Shown: positions 7,827 to 17,041, counted from the stretch's first letter. The stretch is DNA of 64,000 nt from Streptomyces broussonetiae (GCF_009796285.1 NZ_CP047020.1:7564001-7628000), one strand, 5' to 3'. The notes: generated by a model not told the origin, from the letters alone. Numbers and translations are program-made.

Positions 7827-8107
7827 ACGCGTCCAGAAGAGTCGTGCCGGGTCCCCCCGGCGCCGCCTCCTGGCGGCTGAAGTGGTCGCCGTCGGCGCGC
7901 ACCGACGGGCTCGGTGCCTTCGAGACCGTCGGGGACGACCGCGCCCACTCGCACCCCGCCGGCCATCCGCACATCTGCGCCAGCGGCGACGACTGGCGCT
8001 TCACCACCCACACCGCCGACCGGGTGCGCCCCAAGTGGGGCATCCGCAGCTCCCTCGGCGACACCTATCTGCTGCTCACCGACCTGCGCGGCTACCAACT
8101 CGCCTAG
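7823..8107 (+). CDS. small protein of unknown function within the pectin/PQQ array
   Basis: 94 residues, starting in the stop of the GH105 gene (ATGA). No signal peptide or membrane segment is seen. The sequence (SWRLKWSPSARTDGLGAFETVGDDRAHSHPAGH, HICASGDDWRFTTHTADRV, RPKWGIRSSLGDTYLLLTDLRGYQLA) is polar with several Trp and His. It resembles the edge of a beta-sandwich or a truncated carbohydrate-active domain, but I do not recognise the family. Stop at 8105-8107 is followed closely by GAGGAG for the next gene. Codon use matches its neighbours, so it is probably expressed. Confidence 0.6.
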   Translation: MNASRRVVPGPPGAASWRLKWSPSARTDGLGAFETVGDDRAHSHPAGHPHICASGDDWRFTTHTADRVRPKWGIRSSLGDTYLLLTDLRGYQLA

Positions 8108-8119
8108 AGGAGCGGTCCC

Positions 8120-11100
8120 GTGACATCCCACATCGCCGGACCCGGACGGGCGGCGGCGTTCATCCTGTGCACGCTGGCCGTCGTCCTCGGCCTCGCCCAC
8201 CCCGCCGCCCTCGCGGCCCCCCACCCCACGGCCTCCCGCCCCACCGCCGGGTACGACGTACGCGACTACGGCGCCAAGGGCGACGGCTCAGCCAACGACA
8301 CCCCCGCCATCGACAAGGCCGTCACCGCCGCGGCCACGGCCGGCGGCGGCACCGTCCGCTTCCCGCCCGGCACCTACAAGTCCGCCAACACCATCCACAT
8401 GAAGAGCCATGTGACGCTCCAGCTCGACAAGGGCGCCACGATCCGGGGCTCCTCCGCGCGCACCTACGACCCGCCCGAACCCAACGCCTACGACAAGTAC
8501 CAGGACTTCGGGCACAGCCACTTCCACGACGCGATGATCTACGGCGACAGGCTGACCGACATCGGCTTCACCGGCGAGGGGGTCATCGACGGCGGCGGCG
8601 ACCTGATCACCGGCAACCCCCGGTCCGGCCAGGCGGACAAGATCCTGTCGCTGACCCGCTGCGACGGACTCCGCCTCGGCGACGGTCTCACCCTGCGCCG
8701 CGGCGGCCACTTCGCCGCCCTGATCAACGGCTGCACGAACGTCGTCTCCGACAGCCTGACGATCGACACCGCGGGCGACCGCGACGGCTGGAACGTCATC
8801 TCCACCACCAACGTCACGATCACGGGCGCGCACATCTCCGCCAACGACGACGCCCTGGTCTTCAAGAGCGACTACGCCCTCGGCGCCACACTGCCCAGCG
8901 GCCATGTCCGGGTGAGCGATGCGGTGCTGTCGGCGCGCTGCTGCAACGCCCTGATGTTCGGCTCCGAGACCTGCGGGGACTTCTCGGACTACCAGTTCGA
9001 GAAGATCCGCATCGAGGGTGCCGACAAGTCCGGCCTCGGCATGGTCTCCATGGACGGCGCGAAGATCTCCGACGTCCACTACCGCGACATCACCATGACG
9101 CACGTCCACTCACCGATCATGGAGAAGATCGGCACGCGCGGACGGTGCGGGAACAGTCCGGGTGTCGGATCGATCAGCGACGTGACGTACGACCACATCA
9201 CCGCCACCGGCAACAGCCCCTCCTTCAGCCCGACCCTCTGGGGCGAGAACGGCCACCGGATCAGCGGGATCACCTTCACGAACGTCGACATCACCGTCCC
9301 GGGCGGCAACGGCACCCTGTCCACCGGGGTGCCGGGCAACGACCCGAACGACTACAACCCGAAGAGCATCGGCACCCGGCCGGCGTACGGCTGGTACCTG
9401 CACAACGCCGACGACATCCGGTTCACCGACAGCGCAGTGCGCTACGCCGCCGACGACGGCCGCCCCGCCGTCATCGCCAACGCGGCGAGCGGCATCCGGC
9501 TGACCCGGTTCACGGCACAGGAGGGGAGCAGATCACCCCACGACATCGGCCTGCAGAACGTCACGGGCTACTGCCTGGCCGACAGCCACACCACCACCGG
9601 CGGCGCACTGCGCGTCTCGGCGAGCGGGTCCAGCGAGGACTGCGGTACCCCGGCCCGCCCCCTCGACCTGGAGAACCCCCGCCAGGCCTTCCTGCGCGCC
9701 TCCGTCGGCGGCCTCTTCCTGCACTGGGGGCTGCGCACCGCTCCCGCCCACACCAGTTGCACGGCCTGGGAGAAGGACGTCACGAACGGCGGCTGGACAC
9801 CGCAGTACTGGGTGAACGAAGCCGGAAAGCTGCATACGCAGTACCTCGTACTGGCGACCTTCCACAGCCGGCTCGGCTACGCCCGCCCCTGGCCGTCGAA
9901 GATCCCCGGATCCTGCTCCACCAAGCGGGACTTCCTCGGTGAACTGATCAACGCCGCCAAGGCCAAGGGCATGAAGGTCATCCTCTACATGACCGACGAC
10001 CCCCAGTGGCACGACGACGGCGGCCACGAATGGCTCGACTCGGCCGCCTACTCCGCCTACAAGGGCAAGAACGTCGACCTGACCACCCGCGACGGCTTCG
10101 GCGAGTTCTCCTACGACAACTTCTTCGAGGTCATGAACCGCTACCCGGACCTCGGCGGCTTCTGGATCGACAACGACAACGCGTACTGGGAGAGCCACCA
10201 CCTCTACGAGCAGATCTACCAGAAGCGCCCCAACTACACCCTCAGCAACAACAACGAAGACACGCCGATCATGGACATGATCAGCAATGAGCAGAAGACG
10301 GGAATGACGCCCGCATACGACTACCCGCAGGCCGTGTACACCGCCCAGCCCCGCCTGACGGAGGCCGACTTCAAACTGCCGTCGACCGGCGCCTGGTGGT
10401 ACGACGGCTCCGACCCCACGGTCGACCGCGGACTCACCCTCGGCCGGCTCATCAGCAACGCCGGTTCCTCGGTGAAGGCCCTGATGGCCGAGACCGCTGA
10501 GGTCAACGGCCAGTTCCCGCCGAACCAGGCCGCCTTCAACACCTTTGCCGACTCCTACCTCGACCCGATCTGGGAGTCCCTCCACGGCACCGAGGGCGGC
10601 GGCTACATGTACGGCGGCCTCGCGCCCGGCGGGTGGAACGACGGCGCCCACGGTGTCACCACCATCGCCAAGGACGACCCCGACCGCCAGTACATCCACG
10701 TCCTCACCCCACCGAGCACCTCCACCCTGCGCGTCCGCGACAACGGCTACCGCATCGCCTCCGTCACCAACCTGCGTACCGGCAAACCCGTCTCGTGGTC
10801 GCAGTCCGGCGGTGTGCTCACCCTCACCGGCCTCGGCGGCTGGGACCCGTACGACACCGTTCTCAAGGTGATCACCGCCGGCCGCCAGGGCATCGCGACC
10901 GGTGTCACGGTGACCGCGAGCGCCTCCGCGAGCGGCCACGCCGCCTCGGCCGCCGGCGACGGCGACCACCTCACCTACTGGGACAACGACAAGACCCTGC
11001 CGGTCACCCTCACCTTCGACCTCGGCGCGGCGAAGCAGGTCCGCTACCTCGGACTCAACCAGCGCGAGGACTCCGTCGCCTACGCCCGCTCCGCCACCGA

Positions 11101-11371
11101 ACAGTCGGCGCGGATCAAGGCGTACCAGGTGTTCCTCAGCACCGACGGGACCCACTGGACCAAGGCCGCCACGACCGGCCAACTCCCCAGCACCCGCGGT
11201 GTGCAGACCATCGACCTGACCGCCGCCACCGCCCGCTACGTCCGCCTCGAGGCCGACTCCACCTGGGCCGCCGCCACCGACACCACCCGCTACCGGCGGC
11301 TGCGGATCGACGAGGCCTGGATCGGCACCTCCTACGCCACGCCCGCCGTACCGGGAGGACGACGCCCATGA
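8120..11371 (+). CDS. secreted three-domain enzyme: GH28 polygalacturonase-like + GH29 fucosidase-like + F5/8C (CBM32-type)
   Basis: 1083 residues. After a signal peptide (about 1-35), residues ~40-490 form a right-handed beta-helix of the GH28/pectin-degrading type: YDVRDYGAKGDGSANDTPAI, GGGTVRFPPGTY, and an active-site region ANDDALVFKSD resembling the GDD..KS motif of polygalacturonases. From ~513 to ~920 lies a GH29-like domain (FLHWGLRTAP, GMKVILYMTDDPQWH, GGFWIDNDNAYW as candidate nucleophile strand, APGGWNDG). Residues ~930-1070 form a discoidin/F5-8C sugar-binding fold (TLTFDLGAAKQVRYLGLNQRE). The GTG start has GAGGAG upstream. Two unlike catalytic modules in one chain suggest attack on a branched, fucosylated or rhamnosylated pectic side chain; the substrate is inferred. 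Confidence 0.8.
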   Translation: MTSHIAGPGRAAAFILCTLAVVLGLAHPAALAAPHPTASRPTAGYDVRDYGAKGDGSANDTPAIDKAVTAAATAGGGTVRFPPGTYKSANTIHMKSHVTLQLDKGATIRGSSARTYDPPEPNAYDKYQDFGHSHFHDAMIYGDRLTDIGFTGEGVIDGGGDLITGNPRSGQADKILSLTRCDGLRLGDGLTLRRGGHFAALINGCTNVVSDSLTIDTAGDRDGWNVISTTNVTITGAHISANDDALVFKSDYALGATLPSGHVRVSDAVLSARCCNALMFGSETCGDFSDYQFEKIRIEGADKSGLGMVSMDGAKISDVHYRDITMTHVHSPIMEKIGTRGRCGNSPGVGSISDVTYDHITATGNSPSFSPTLWGENGHRISGITFTNVDITVPGGNGTLSTGVPGNDPNDYNPKSIGTRPAYGWYLHNADDIRFTDSAVRYAADDGRPAVIANAASGIRLTRFTAQEGSRSPHDIGLQNVTGYCLADSHTTTGGALRVSASGSSEDCGTPARPLDLENPRQAFLRASVGGLFLHWGLRTAPAHTSCTAWEKDVTNGGWTPQYWVNEAGKLHTQYLVLATFHSRLGYARPWPSKIPGSCSTKRDFLGELINAAKAKGMKVILYMTDDPQWHDDGGHEWLDSAAYSAYKGKNVDLTTRDGFGEFSYDNFFEVMNRYPDLGGFWIDNDNAYWESHHLYEQIYQKRPNYTLSNNNEDTPIMDMISNEQKTGMTPAYDYPQAVYTAQPRLTEADFKLPSTGAWWYDGSDPTVDRGLTLGRLISNAGSSVKALMAETAEVNGQFPPNQAAFNTFADSYLDPIWESLHGTEGGGYMYGGLAPGGWNDGAHGVTTIAKDDPDRQYIHVLTPPSTSTLRVRDNGYRIASVTNLRTGKPVSWSQSGGVLTLTGLGGWDPYDTVLKVITAGRQGIATGVTVTASASASGHAASAAGDGDHLTYWDNDKTLPVTLTFDLGAAKQVRYLGLNQREDSVAYARSATEQSARIKAYQVFLSTDGTHWTKAATTGQLPSTRGVQTIDLTAATARYVRLEADSTWAAATDTTRYRRLRIDEAWIGTSYATPAVPGGRRP

Positions 11372-12735
11372 CCCGGCTCAGGACAGCCACGGCCGCCGCG
11401 GCCGGCCTGCTCGTCGCCACCGCGATACCGCTCATGGCCACCCCGCACCGGGCGGCCGCCTCCGACAACGGCCGGGCGGTCCGGCCCGCCATGGGCTGGA
11501 GCAGCTGGAGCTATGTGCGCCGGCAGCCCACCGAGGCCGCGATCGAGGCACAGGCCGATGCCCTGGTCTCCTCGGGCCTGGCCCGGCACGGCTTCGTCCA
11601 GGTCAACCTCGACGACTTCTGGCAGAAGTGCGACGCAAACGGCTTCCAGGTCGACGGCTACGGCCGCTGGAGCCCCGACCCCGCCAAGTTCCCCGACGGC
11701 ATCAAGTCCCTCGCCGACCACGTCCACGCCAAGGGCCTGAAGTTCGGCTTCTACGTCACTCCCGGCATCGCGAGGAACGCCGTCCTGAAGAACACCCCGG
11801 TCGAGGGCACCACGTACCACGCCAAGGACATCGCGGACACCTCGAAGACCGAGAAGAACTACAACTGCAAGAACATGTACGCCCTCGACTACGCCAGGCC
11901 CGGCGCGCAGGAGTTCGTCGACTCCTGGGCCCGGCAGTTCGCCTCGTGGGGCGTGGACTACCTGAAGATCGACGGCGTGGGCGGCCAGGACATCCCCGAC
12001 GTCCAGGCCTGGGACAAGGCCCTGCGCGCCACTGGCCGGCCCATCACCTTCGCCCTGTCCAACAACCTCCCGATCGACCAGGCCACCACCTGGCGCACGC
12101 TCGCCAACAGCTGGCGCACCCAGGGCGACGTCGAGTGCTACTGCGGTCCGGGACCGAGCGGAAGCGGATACCCGCTCACCGACTGGGCCCATGTCGCCCG
12201 GCGCTTCGACTCCGCAGCCGCCTGGCAGCCGTACGCCGGCCCCGGCGGCTGGAACGACCTGGACTCGCTGGAGATCGGCAACGGCGACCGGGCCGGCCTC
12301 GACGCCGACCAGCGCCGCTCCCAGTTCACGCTGTGGTCGATGGCGGCCGCACCCCTCCTGCTCGGCACCGACCTCACCCGCCTCGACCCGGTCGACCGGG
12401 CGATGCTCACCAACGACCGGCTGATCGGCGTGGACCAGGACGGCATCGCCGCGCAACGGGTCGTGAACAGCGGGGCCGGACAGGTCTGGAGCAAGCGCGA
12501 GAGCAACGGCGACCGTGTGGTGGCCCTGTTCAACACCGGAACCTCCGGCTCCGCCACGGTCACCGTGGACTGGTCCCGGATCGGTCTCACCGGCTCCGGC
12601 GACGTCACCGACCTGTGGTCCGGTGCCCACAAGGGCACGGTCGCCGGCTCCTACAGCGCGGCCCTCCGCCCGGGGGAGACCCGCCTGATCCGGGTGCGAC
12701 CCGTCGACTCACGTGGGACGGCGGTGGACCGCTGA
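11368..12735 (+). CDS. secreted GH27 alpha-galactosidase
   Basis: 455 residues with a signal peptide (AAAAGLLVATAIPLMATPHRAAA). GH27 motifs are clear: AMGWSSWSY near the mature N-terminus, VNLDDFWQK, DGIKSLADHVHAKGLKFGFY, DYLKID (nucleophile Asp, about residue 200), the acid/base region near WRTQGDVECYC, and AGPGGWNDLDSLEIGNG. A C-terminal beta-sandwich (about 375-450) follows. It would remove terminal alpha-galactose, or beta-L-arabinopyranose in some members. ATG overlaps the preceding stop (ATGA). Confidence 0.9.
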   Translation: MTRLRTATAAAAGLLVATAIPLMATPHRAAASDNGRAVRPAMGWSSWSYVRRQPTEAAIEAQADALVSSGLARHGFVQVNLDDFWQKCDANGFQVDGYGRWSPDPAKFPDGIKSLADHVHAKGLKFGFYVTPGIARNAVLKNTPVEGTTYHAKDIADTSKTEKNYNCKNMYALDYARPGAQEFVDSWARQFASWGVDYLKIDGVGGQDIPDVQAWDKALRATGRPITFALSNNLPIDQATTWRTLANSWRTQGDVECYCGPGPSGSGYPLTDWAHVARRFDSAAAWQPYAGPGGWNDLDSLEIGNGDRAGLDADQRRSQFTLWSMAAAPLLLGTDLTRLDPVDRAMLTNDRLIGVDQDGIAAQRVVNSGAGQVWSKRESNGDRVVALFNTGTSGSATVTVDWSRIGLTGSGDVTDLWSGAHKGTVAGSYSAALRPGETRLIRVRPVDSRGTAVDR

Positions 12736-12862
12736 CCGGCGGCAGCGATCGGCCGACGGCCTGGCGCACACGGTCTGCCGACAGCGACGGCGGCGTCCCG
12801 CAGCAGCCCTACGACTACCTCGAGGTCTTGGCCCGGTACCCGGGCCGAGGGGAGCAACAGCC

Positions 12863-14893
12863 ATGAAAACCAGCAGAGTTCTGCCCTACGGGCTGGCCGC
12901 CGTGCTCGCCCTTCCGCTGGCCGGACTGAGCCAGGGCACCGCACACGCGGCCACCGACTACCAGGCCGAGGACGCGACCATCTCCCAGGGGACCGTCGCC
13001 GGCAACCACACCGGCTACACGGGAACCGGTTTCGTCGACTACACCAACGTCAAAGGCTCCTACGTGGAGTTCAGGGTCTCCGCAGCCGCCACGGGCCCCG
13101 CCTCGGTCACCCTGCGGTACGCCAACGGCACCGCGGCCGACCGGCCGATGGACCTCTCCGTGAACGGCACCGTCGTGGCGCCGGCCGTCTCCTTCCCGGC
13201 CACCGCCGACTGGAACACCTGGGCGGCCAAGGCCGTGAACGTGACGCTGAAGGCGGGCACCAACACGATCCGGGCGACGGCCACCACGGCGAACGGCGGC
13301 CCCAACCTGGACCGCATCAGCCTCGCCGCCGTCACCGACACCCAGGCGCCCACCCGCCCCGGTCAGCCCTCCTGCCCGGACATCGGTGAGGACCGCCTGA
13401 CCCTGGCCTGGGGCGCCTCGACGGACGACACGGGCGTCGCGGCCTACGACCTCTACGAGCACGGCAACAAGATCGGCGAGGCGCCGGGCGACACCACCAC
13501 GAAGACGCTGACCGGGCTCGCCCCGAACACCACCTACGACCTCACCGTCATCGCCCGCGACGCGGCCGGCAACACCTCGCCCGCCAGCCCGGTCGTCGAC
13601 TGCACGACGAAGCCCAGCTCCGACACCACACCGCCGACCGCACCGGGTGCCTTGCACACGGCCGACATCACCTCGAACACGGTCGGCCTCACCTGGGGCG
13701 CCGCCACCGACGACCGCGGTGTCACCGCGTACGACATCCGCAGCGGCACCACCGTCTACCGGACCGTCACCGGTGGCACCTCGGCCACGCTCACCGGGCT
13801 CGCCTGCAACAGCCCCTACTCCCTGGACGTGGTGGCCCGCGACGCGGCCGGGAACGTGTCCCCGCCGAGCAACACCGTCACCTTCACCACCAAGGCCTGC
13901 GCCACCGACGGCGGCGTCCCGTCGTCCATCGCCACGCTCTCCACCGGCTGGACCATCCCCTGGGGCACCTACTGGATGCCCGACGGCAAGACCGCCCTCG
14001 TCACCGAGCGGGACGACTTCCGGGTCTGGAAGGTCACCAAGGACGGGACGAGGACCCAGGTCGGCACCGTCCCGAACGCCGTCACCACCAACGGCGAGGG
14101 CGGCCTGCTCGGCGTCGCCGTCGACCCCGAGTGGGCCACGAACCACTACGTCTACTTCATGCACACCGCCGCCGAGGGCAACCGGGTCGTCCGCATGACC
14201 TACGACGGCAGCACCCTCACCGGCTACAAGATCCTGCTCCAGGGCATCAGGAAGAACCGCTATCACAATGGCGGGCGCCTCGCCTTCGGCCCCGACGGCT
14301 ACCTCTACGTCTCCACCGGCGAGGCCCAGCAGCCCGATCTCGCGCAGGACAAGAACTCCCTCAACGGCAAGATCCTGCGCATGACCACCGACGGCAAGCC
14401 GGCGCCCGGCAACCCGTTCGGCAACTACGTCTACTCCCTGGGCCACCGCAACCCGCAGGGCCTCGCCTTCGACCGCAACGGCCGCCTGTGGGAGGCCGAG
14501 TTCGGCAACAGCTCCAAGGACGAACTCAACCTCATCAAGCCCGGCGCCAACTACGGCTGGCCGACCTGCGAGGGCACCTGCAGCGTCGCCGGTATGACCA
14601 ACCCCAAGGCCACCTGGAACGTCTCCGAGGCCTCGCCCAGCGGCATCGCCATCGTCCGCAACGTCATCTACATGGCATCCCTGCGCGGCGAACGCCTGTG
14701 GCGCATCCCCGTCAACGGCGACACCGAGAGCGTCGGCACCCCGACCGCGTACTACGTCGGCTCCTACGGCCGGCTGCGCACCGTCACCAAGGTGCCCGGA
14801 GCCGACGAACTGTGGCTGTCCACCACCAACTGCGACAACAACGGCGGCGCCGCCGACGGATCCGACCAGATCTTCCGCGTCACGATCAAGTGA
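12863..14893 (+). CDS. secreted modular PQQ-dependent sugar dehydrogenase (CBM + 2 FnIII + dehydrogenase)
   Basis: 676 residues. A signal peptide (1-33, THAA cleavage) precedes a CBM6/35-type domain (~33-152: YQAEDATISQG...GPNLDRISL), then two fibronectin type III repeats (~165-245 and 258-340, both with AAGN(T/V)SP turns). The last ~325 residues are a soluble-glucose-dehydrogenase/sorbosone-type beta-propeller: RKNRYHNGGRLAFGPDGYLYVSTGE (catalytic His), SLGHRNPQGLAFDRNGRLWEAEFG, and LIKPGANYGWPTCEG. Such enzymes bind PQQ and Ca2+ and oxidise sugars at C1, passing electrons to an acceptor. The ATG at 12863 follows GAGGGGAG. The gene is the likely consumer of PQQ made by pqqACDE in the same array. 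A 127-base gap separates it from the GH27 gene. Confidence 0.88.
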   Translation: MKTSRVLPYGLAAVLALPLAGLSQGTAHAATDYQAEDATISQGTVAGNHTGYTGTGFVDYTNVKGSYVEFRVSAAATGPASVTLRYANGTAADRPMDLSVNGTVVAPAVSFPATADWNTWAAKAVNVTLKAGTNTIRATATTANGGPNLDRISLAAVTDTQAPTRPGQPSCPDIGEDRLTLAWGASTDDTGVAAYDLYEHGNKIGEAPGDTTTKTLTGLAPNTTYDLTVIARDAAGNTSPASPVVDCTTKPSSDTTPPTAPGALHTADITSNTVGLTWGAATDDRGVTAYDIRSGTTVYRTVTGGTSATLTGLACNSPYSLDVVARDAAGNVSPPSNTVTFTTKACATDGGVPSSIATLSTGWTIPWGTYWMPDGKTALVTERDDFRVWKVTKDGTRTQVGTVPNAVTTNGEGGLLGVAVDPEWATNHYVYFMHTAAEGNRVVRMTYDGSTLTGYKILLQGIRKNRYHNGGRLAFGPDGYLYVSTGEAQQPDLAQDKNSLNGKILRMTTDGKPAPGNPFGNYVYSLGHRNPQGLAFDRNGRLWEAEFGNSSKDELNLIKPGANYGWPTCEGTCSVAGMTNPKATWNVSEASPSGIAIVRNVIYMASLRGERLWRIPVNGDTESVGTPTAYYVGSYGRLRTVTKVPGADELWLSTTNCDNNGGAADGSDQIFRVTIK

Positions 14894-14904
14894 GGAGGAC
14901 GAGG

Positions 14905-14931
14905 TGACGCAGGCGAACCGACGCCGCGTCA
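14905..14931. terminator. convergent hairpin terminator after the PQQ/pectin array
   Basis: TGACGC-A-GGCG pairs with CGCC-GCGTCA across a six-base loop, with a single bulged A. It lies 11 bases after the dehydrogenase stop. Its right arm contains the stop codon of the opposing acyl-CoA synthetase gene, the same arrangement as the hairpin at 1349-1373. Confidence 0.65.
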
Positions 14932-16755
14932 GGTCCCGTAGAGTGCGTCGACCTCGTTGCCGTACGCCTTCTCGATCGCCTTCCGCTTGAGCTTCAACGA
15001 CGGCGTGAGCAGGCCGTGTTCCTCGGTGAACGGCTGCGCCAGGATCCGGAAGGTACGGATCGACTCGGCCTGGGAGACGAGGGTGTTGGCGGCGACCACC
15101 GCCCGCCGCACCTCCGTCTCCAGGTCGGCGTCACGCACCAGCTGGACCGGGGTCATCCTGGGCTTGCCGCGCATCTGCAGCCAGTGCTCCACGGCCTCCT
15201 GGTCGAGGGTGACCAGGGCGGCGATGTAGGGCCGGTCGTTGCCGACGACGATGCACTGGTTCACCAGCGGATGCTCGCGGACCCGCTCCTCCAGCACCCC
15301 GGGGGAGACACTCTTGCCGCCGGAGGTCACCAGGATCTCCTTCTTGCGGCCGGTGATGGTCAGATAGCCGTCCTCGTCCAGCGAACCGAGGTCCCCGGTG
15401 GCCAGCCAGCCCTCGTGCAGGGTCTCGTCGGTGGCCTTGGGATTGTTGAGGTAGCCCTGGAAGACGTTGCCGCCGTGCAGCCAGATCTCCCCGTCGTCGG
15501 CTATGTGCACGGTCACGCCCGGAATGGCCTGGCCGACCGTGCCGTAGCGGGTGCGCTCGGGCGGGTTGGCGGTGGCCGCGGCCGTCGACTCGGTCAGGCC
15601 GTACCCCTCATAGATCTGCACGCCCGCGCCCGCGAAGAACAGCCCGAGCCGGCGGTCCATCCCCGAACCTCCGGACATCGCGTTGCGGATACGGCCGCCC
15701 ATCGCCGCGCGGACCTTGGCGTAGACGACCTTGTCGAAGAACTGGTGCTGCATGCGCAGCCCCGCCGACGGGCCGGGCCCGATGCCCCACGCCTTCGCCT
15801 CGACGGCCTCCGCGTACTTCACCGCGACGTCGACCGCCTTCTCGAACGGGCCGGATCTGCCGTCCTTCTCCGCCTTGCGACGGGCGGCGTTGAAGACCTT
15901 CTCGAAGATGTACGGCACCGCCAGGATGAACGTCGGCCGGAACGCGGCCAGATCCGGCAGCAGGGCGGCGGCGTGCAGCTGCGGCTGGTGCCCGAAACGG
16001 ACCCGGCCGCGGATCGCGGCGACCTCCACCATCCGCCCGAAGACATGCGCGAGTGGCAGGAACAGCAGCGTGGACGCCTCGTCGTCCTTCTTGGTGTGGA
16101 ACACCGGTTGCCACCGCTGGATCATCGTGTCCGCCTCGTACATGAAGTTCGCGTGCGAGAGGACACACCCCTTGGGCCTGCCGGTGGTGCCCGAGGTGTA
16201 GATGATCGTGGCGACCGAGTCCGGGGTGACGGCCTGCCGGTGCCTGTGCACCACCTCGTCGTCCACGTGCGCGCCGGCGTCGTACAGCTCCTGCACACAG
16301 CCCGCGTCCAGCTGCCACAGCTGGCGCAGCTGCGGGAGGCGGCCGATGACGGTGGCGATGGTCATCGCGTGGTCCTCGTGCTCCACGATCGCCGCGGACA
16401 CCTCGGCGTCGTAGAGCATCCAGAAGCACTGTTCCGCGGAGGAGGTGGGGTAGACGGGCACCACCTGGGCGCCGATCGTCCACAGCGCGAAGTCGAACAG
16501 GGTCCACTCGTAGCGGGTGCGGGACATGATCGCGACGCGGTCGCCGAAGCGGATGCCGCGCGCGAGGAGCCCCTTGGCGAGGGCCATGACCTCGTCGCGG
16601 AACTCGGCGGCCGTGACGTCCCGCCACTGTCCGGCGGCGTCCTTGCGGCCGAGGGCGATGTGCGCCGGGTCGCTCTGGGCATGCTCGAAGACGACGTCGG
16701 CCAGACCGCCCACGGGCGGCGCCGACGCCAACGGCGGGTTGGTGAACTCGCGCAA
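14929..16755 (-). CDS. long-chain fatty-acid--CoA ligase (AMP-forming)
   Basis: 608 residues, the usual length of the FadD15-like actinobacterial group. It activates fatty acids via an acyl-adenylate. The AMP-binding motif IIYTSGTTGRPKG is present, followed by VYAKVRAAMGGRIRNAMSGGSGM and GYGLTESTAAATANPPE, the hinge GWLATGDLGSLDEDGYLTITGRKKEILVTSGGK, and C-terminal SLKLKRKAIEKAYG. The apparent start is TTG at 16755 with GGAGCGAGG just upstream; no better start was found. Cytoplasmic or membrane-associated. Confidence 0.92.
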   Translation of the reverse strand: MREFTNPPLASAPPVGGLADVVFEHAQSDPAHIALGRKDAAGQWRDVTAAEFRDEVMALAKGLLARGIRFGDRVAIMSRTRYEWTLFDFALWTIGAQVVPVYPTSSAEQCFWMLYDAEVSAAIVEHEDHAMTIATVIGRLPQLRQLWQLDAGCVQELYDAGAHVDDEVVHRHRQAVTPDSVATIIYTSGTTGRPKGCVLSHANFMYEADTMIQRWQPVFHTKKDDEASTLLFLPLAHVFGRMVEVAAIRGRVRFGHQPQLHAAALLPDLAAFRPTFILAVPYIFEKVFNAARRKAEKDGRSGPFEKAVDVAVKYAEAVEAKAWGIGPGPSAGLRMQHQFFDKVVYAKVRAAMGGRIRNAMSGGSGMDRRLGLFFAGAGVQIYEGYGLTESTAAATANPPERTRYGTVGQAIPGVTVHIADDGEIWLHGGNVFQGYLNNPKATDETLHEGWLATGDLGSLDEDGYLTITGRKKEILVTSGGKSVSPGVLEERVREHPLVNQCIVVGNDRPYIAALVTLDQEAVEHWLQMRGKPRMTPVQLVRDADLETEVRRAVVAANTLVSQAESIRTFRILAQPFTEEHGLLTPSLKLKRKAIEKAYGNEVDALYGT

Positions 16756-16927
16756 ACCTCGCTCCCCGATCCTCGCTGTTGGTCACGCCCGTGATTCTCG
16801 GCACAGCGCGGTGAAAGCTACCCCACGGCGTCACCGGGCGGGAGGGGGTGGTTAACCGTGCAAACCTCACGTTTTTCCCGGGAGGTGGCCGGAAAATGCC
16901 CGCACATGGGGAAGGGCCGGACACAAT

Positions 16928-16941
16928 ACTGACGGGTCAGT
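16928..16941. promoter_or_regulatory. TetR-type operator candidate upstream of the acyl-CoA ligase
   Basis: ACTGAC-GG-GTCAGT is a perfect 6-bp dyad, extended by flanking A/T bases. It lies about 170 bases upstream of the ligase start. The shape resembles operators of TetR-family repressors of fatty-acid metabolism genes. No TetR gene is adjacent, so the regulator is unknown. Confidence 0.5.
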
Positions 16942-17041
16942 AACTTTCGGTACCGTAATCTCCACCGAATCTGTACGGGCCGATTACCGCCTGCGCCGGC
17001 CCGCTCACCGGATACGGCAGCCCGCCCCGCGCACACGAGAT

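Noticed and set aside
9533..11182. A 549-codon open frame on the minus strand opposite the GH28-GH29 gene
   Set aside because: It is Val/Gly/Ala/Glu-rich with no family similarity and lies wholly opposite a gene with clear domains. Such shadow frames are expected at very high GC.
12736..12862. Near-palindrome GGCCCGG-TAC-CCGGGCC before the PQQ dehydrogenase gene
   Set aside because: It lies in GC-rich DNA where short G/C dyads are common, and overlaps the likely ribosome-site region. Not strong enough as an operator or terminator.
12815..14446. A 543-codon minus-strand frame opposite the PQQ dehydrogenase
   Set aside because: Low-complexity Gly/Val/Arg composition and no ribosome site; the plus-strand gene has recognisable domains throughout.
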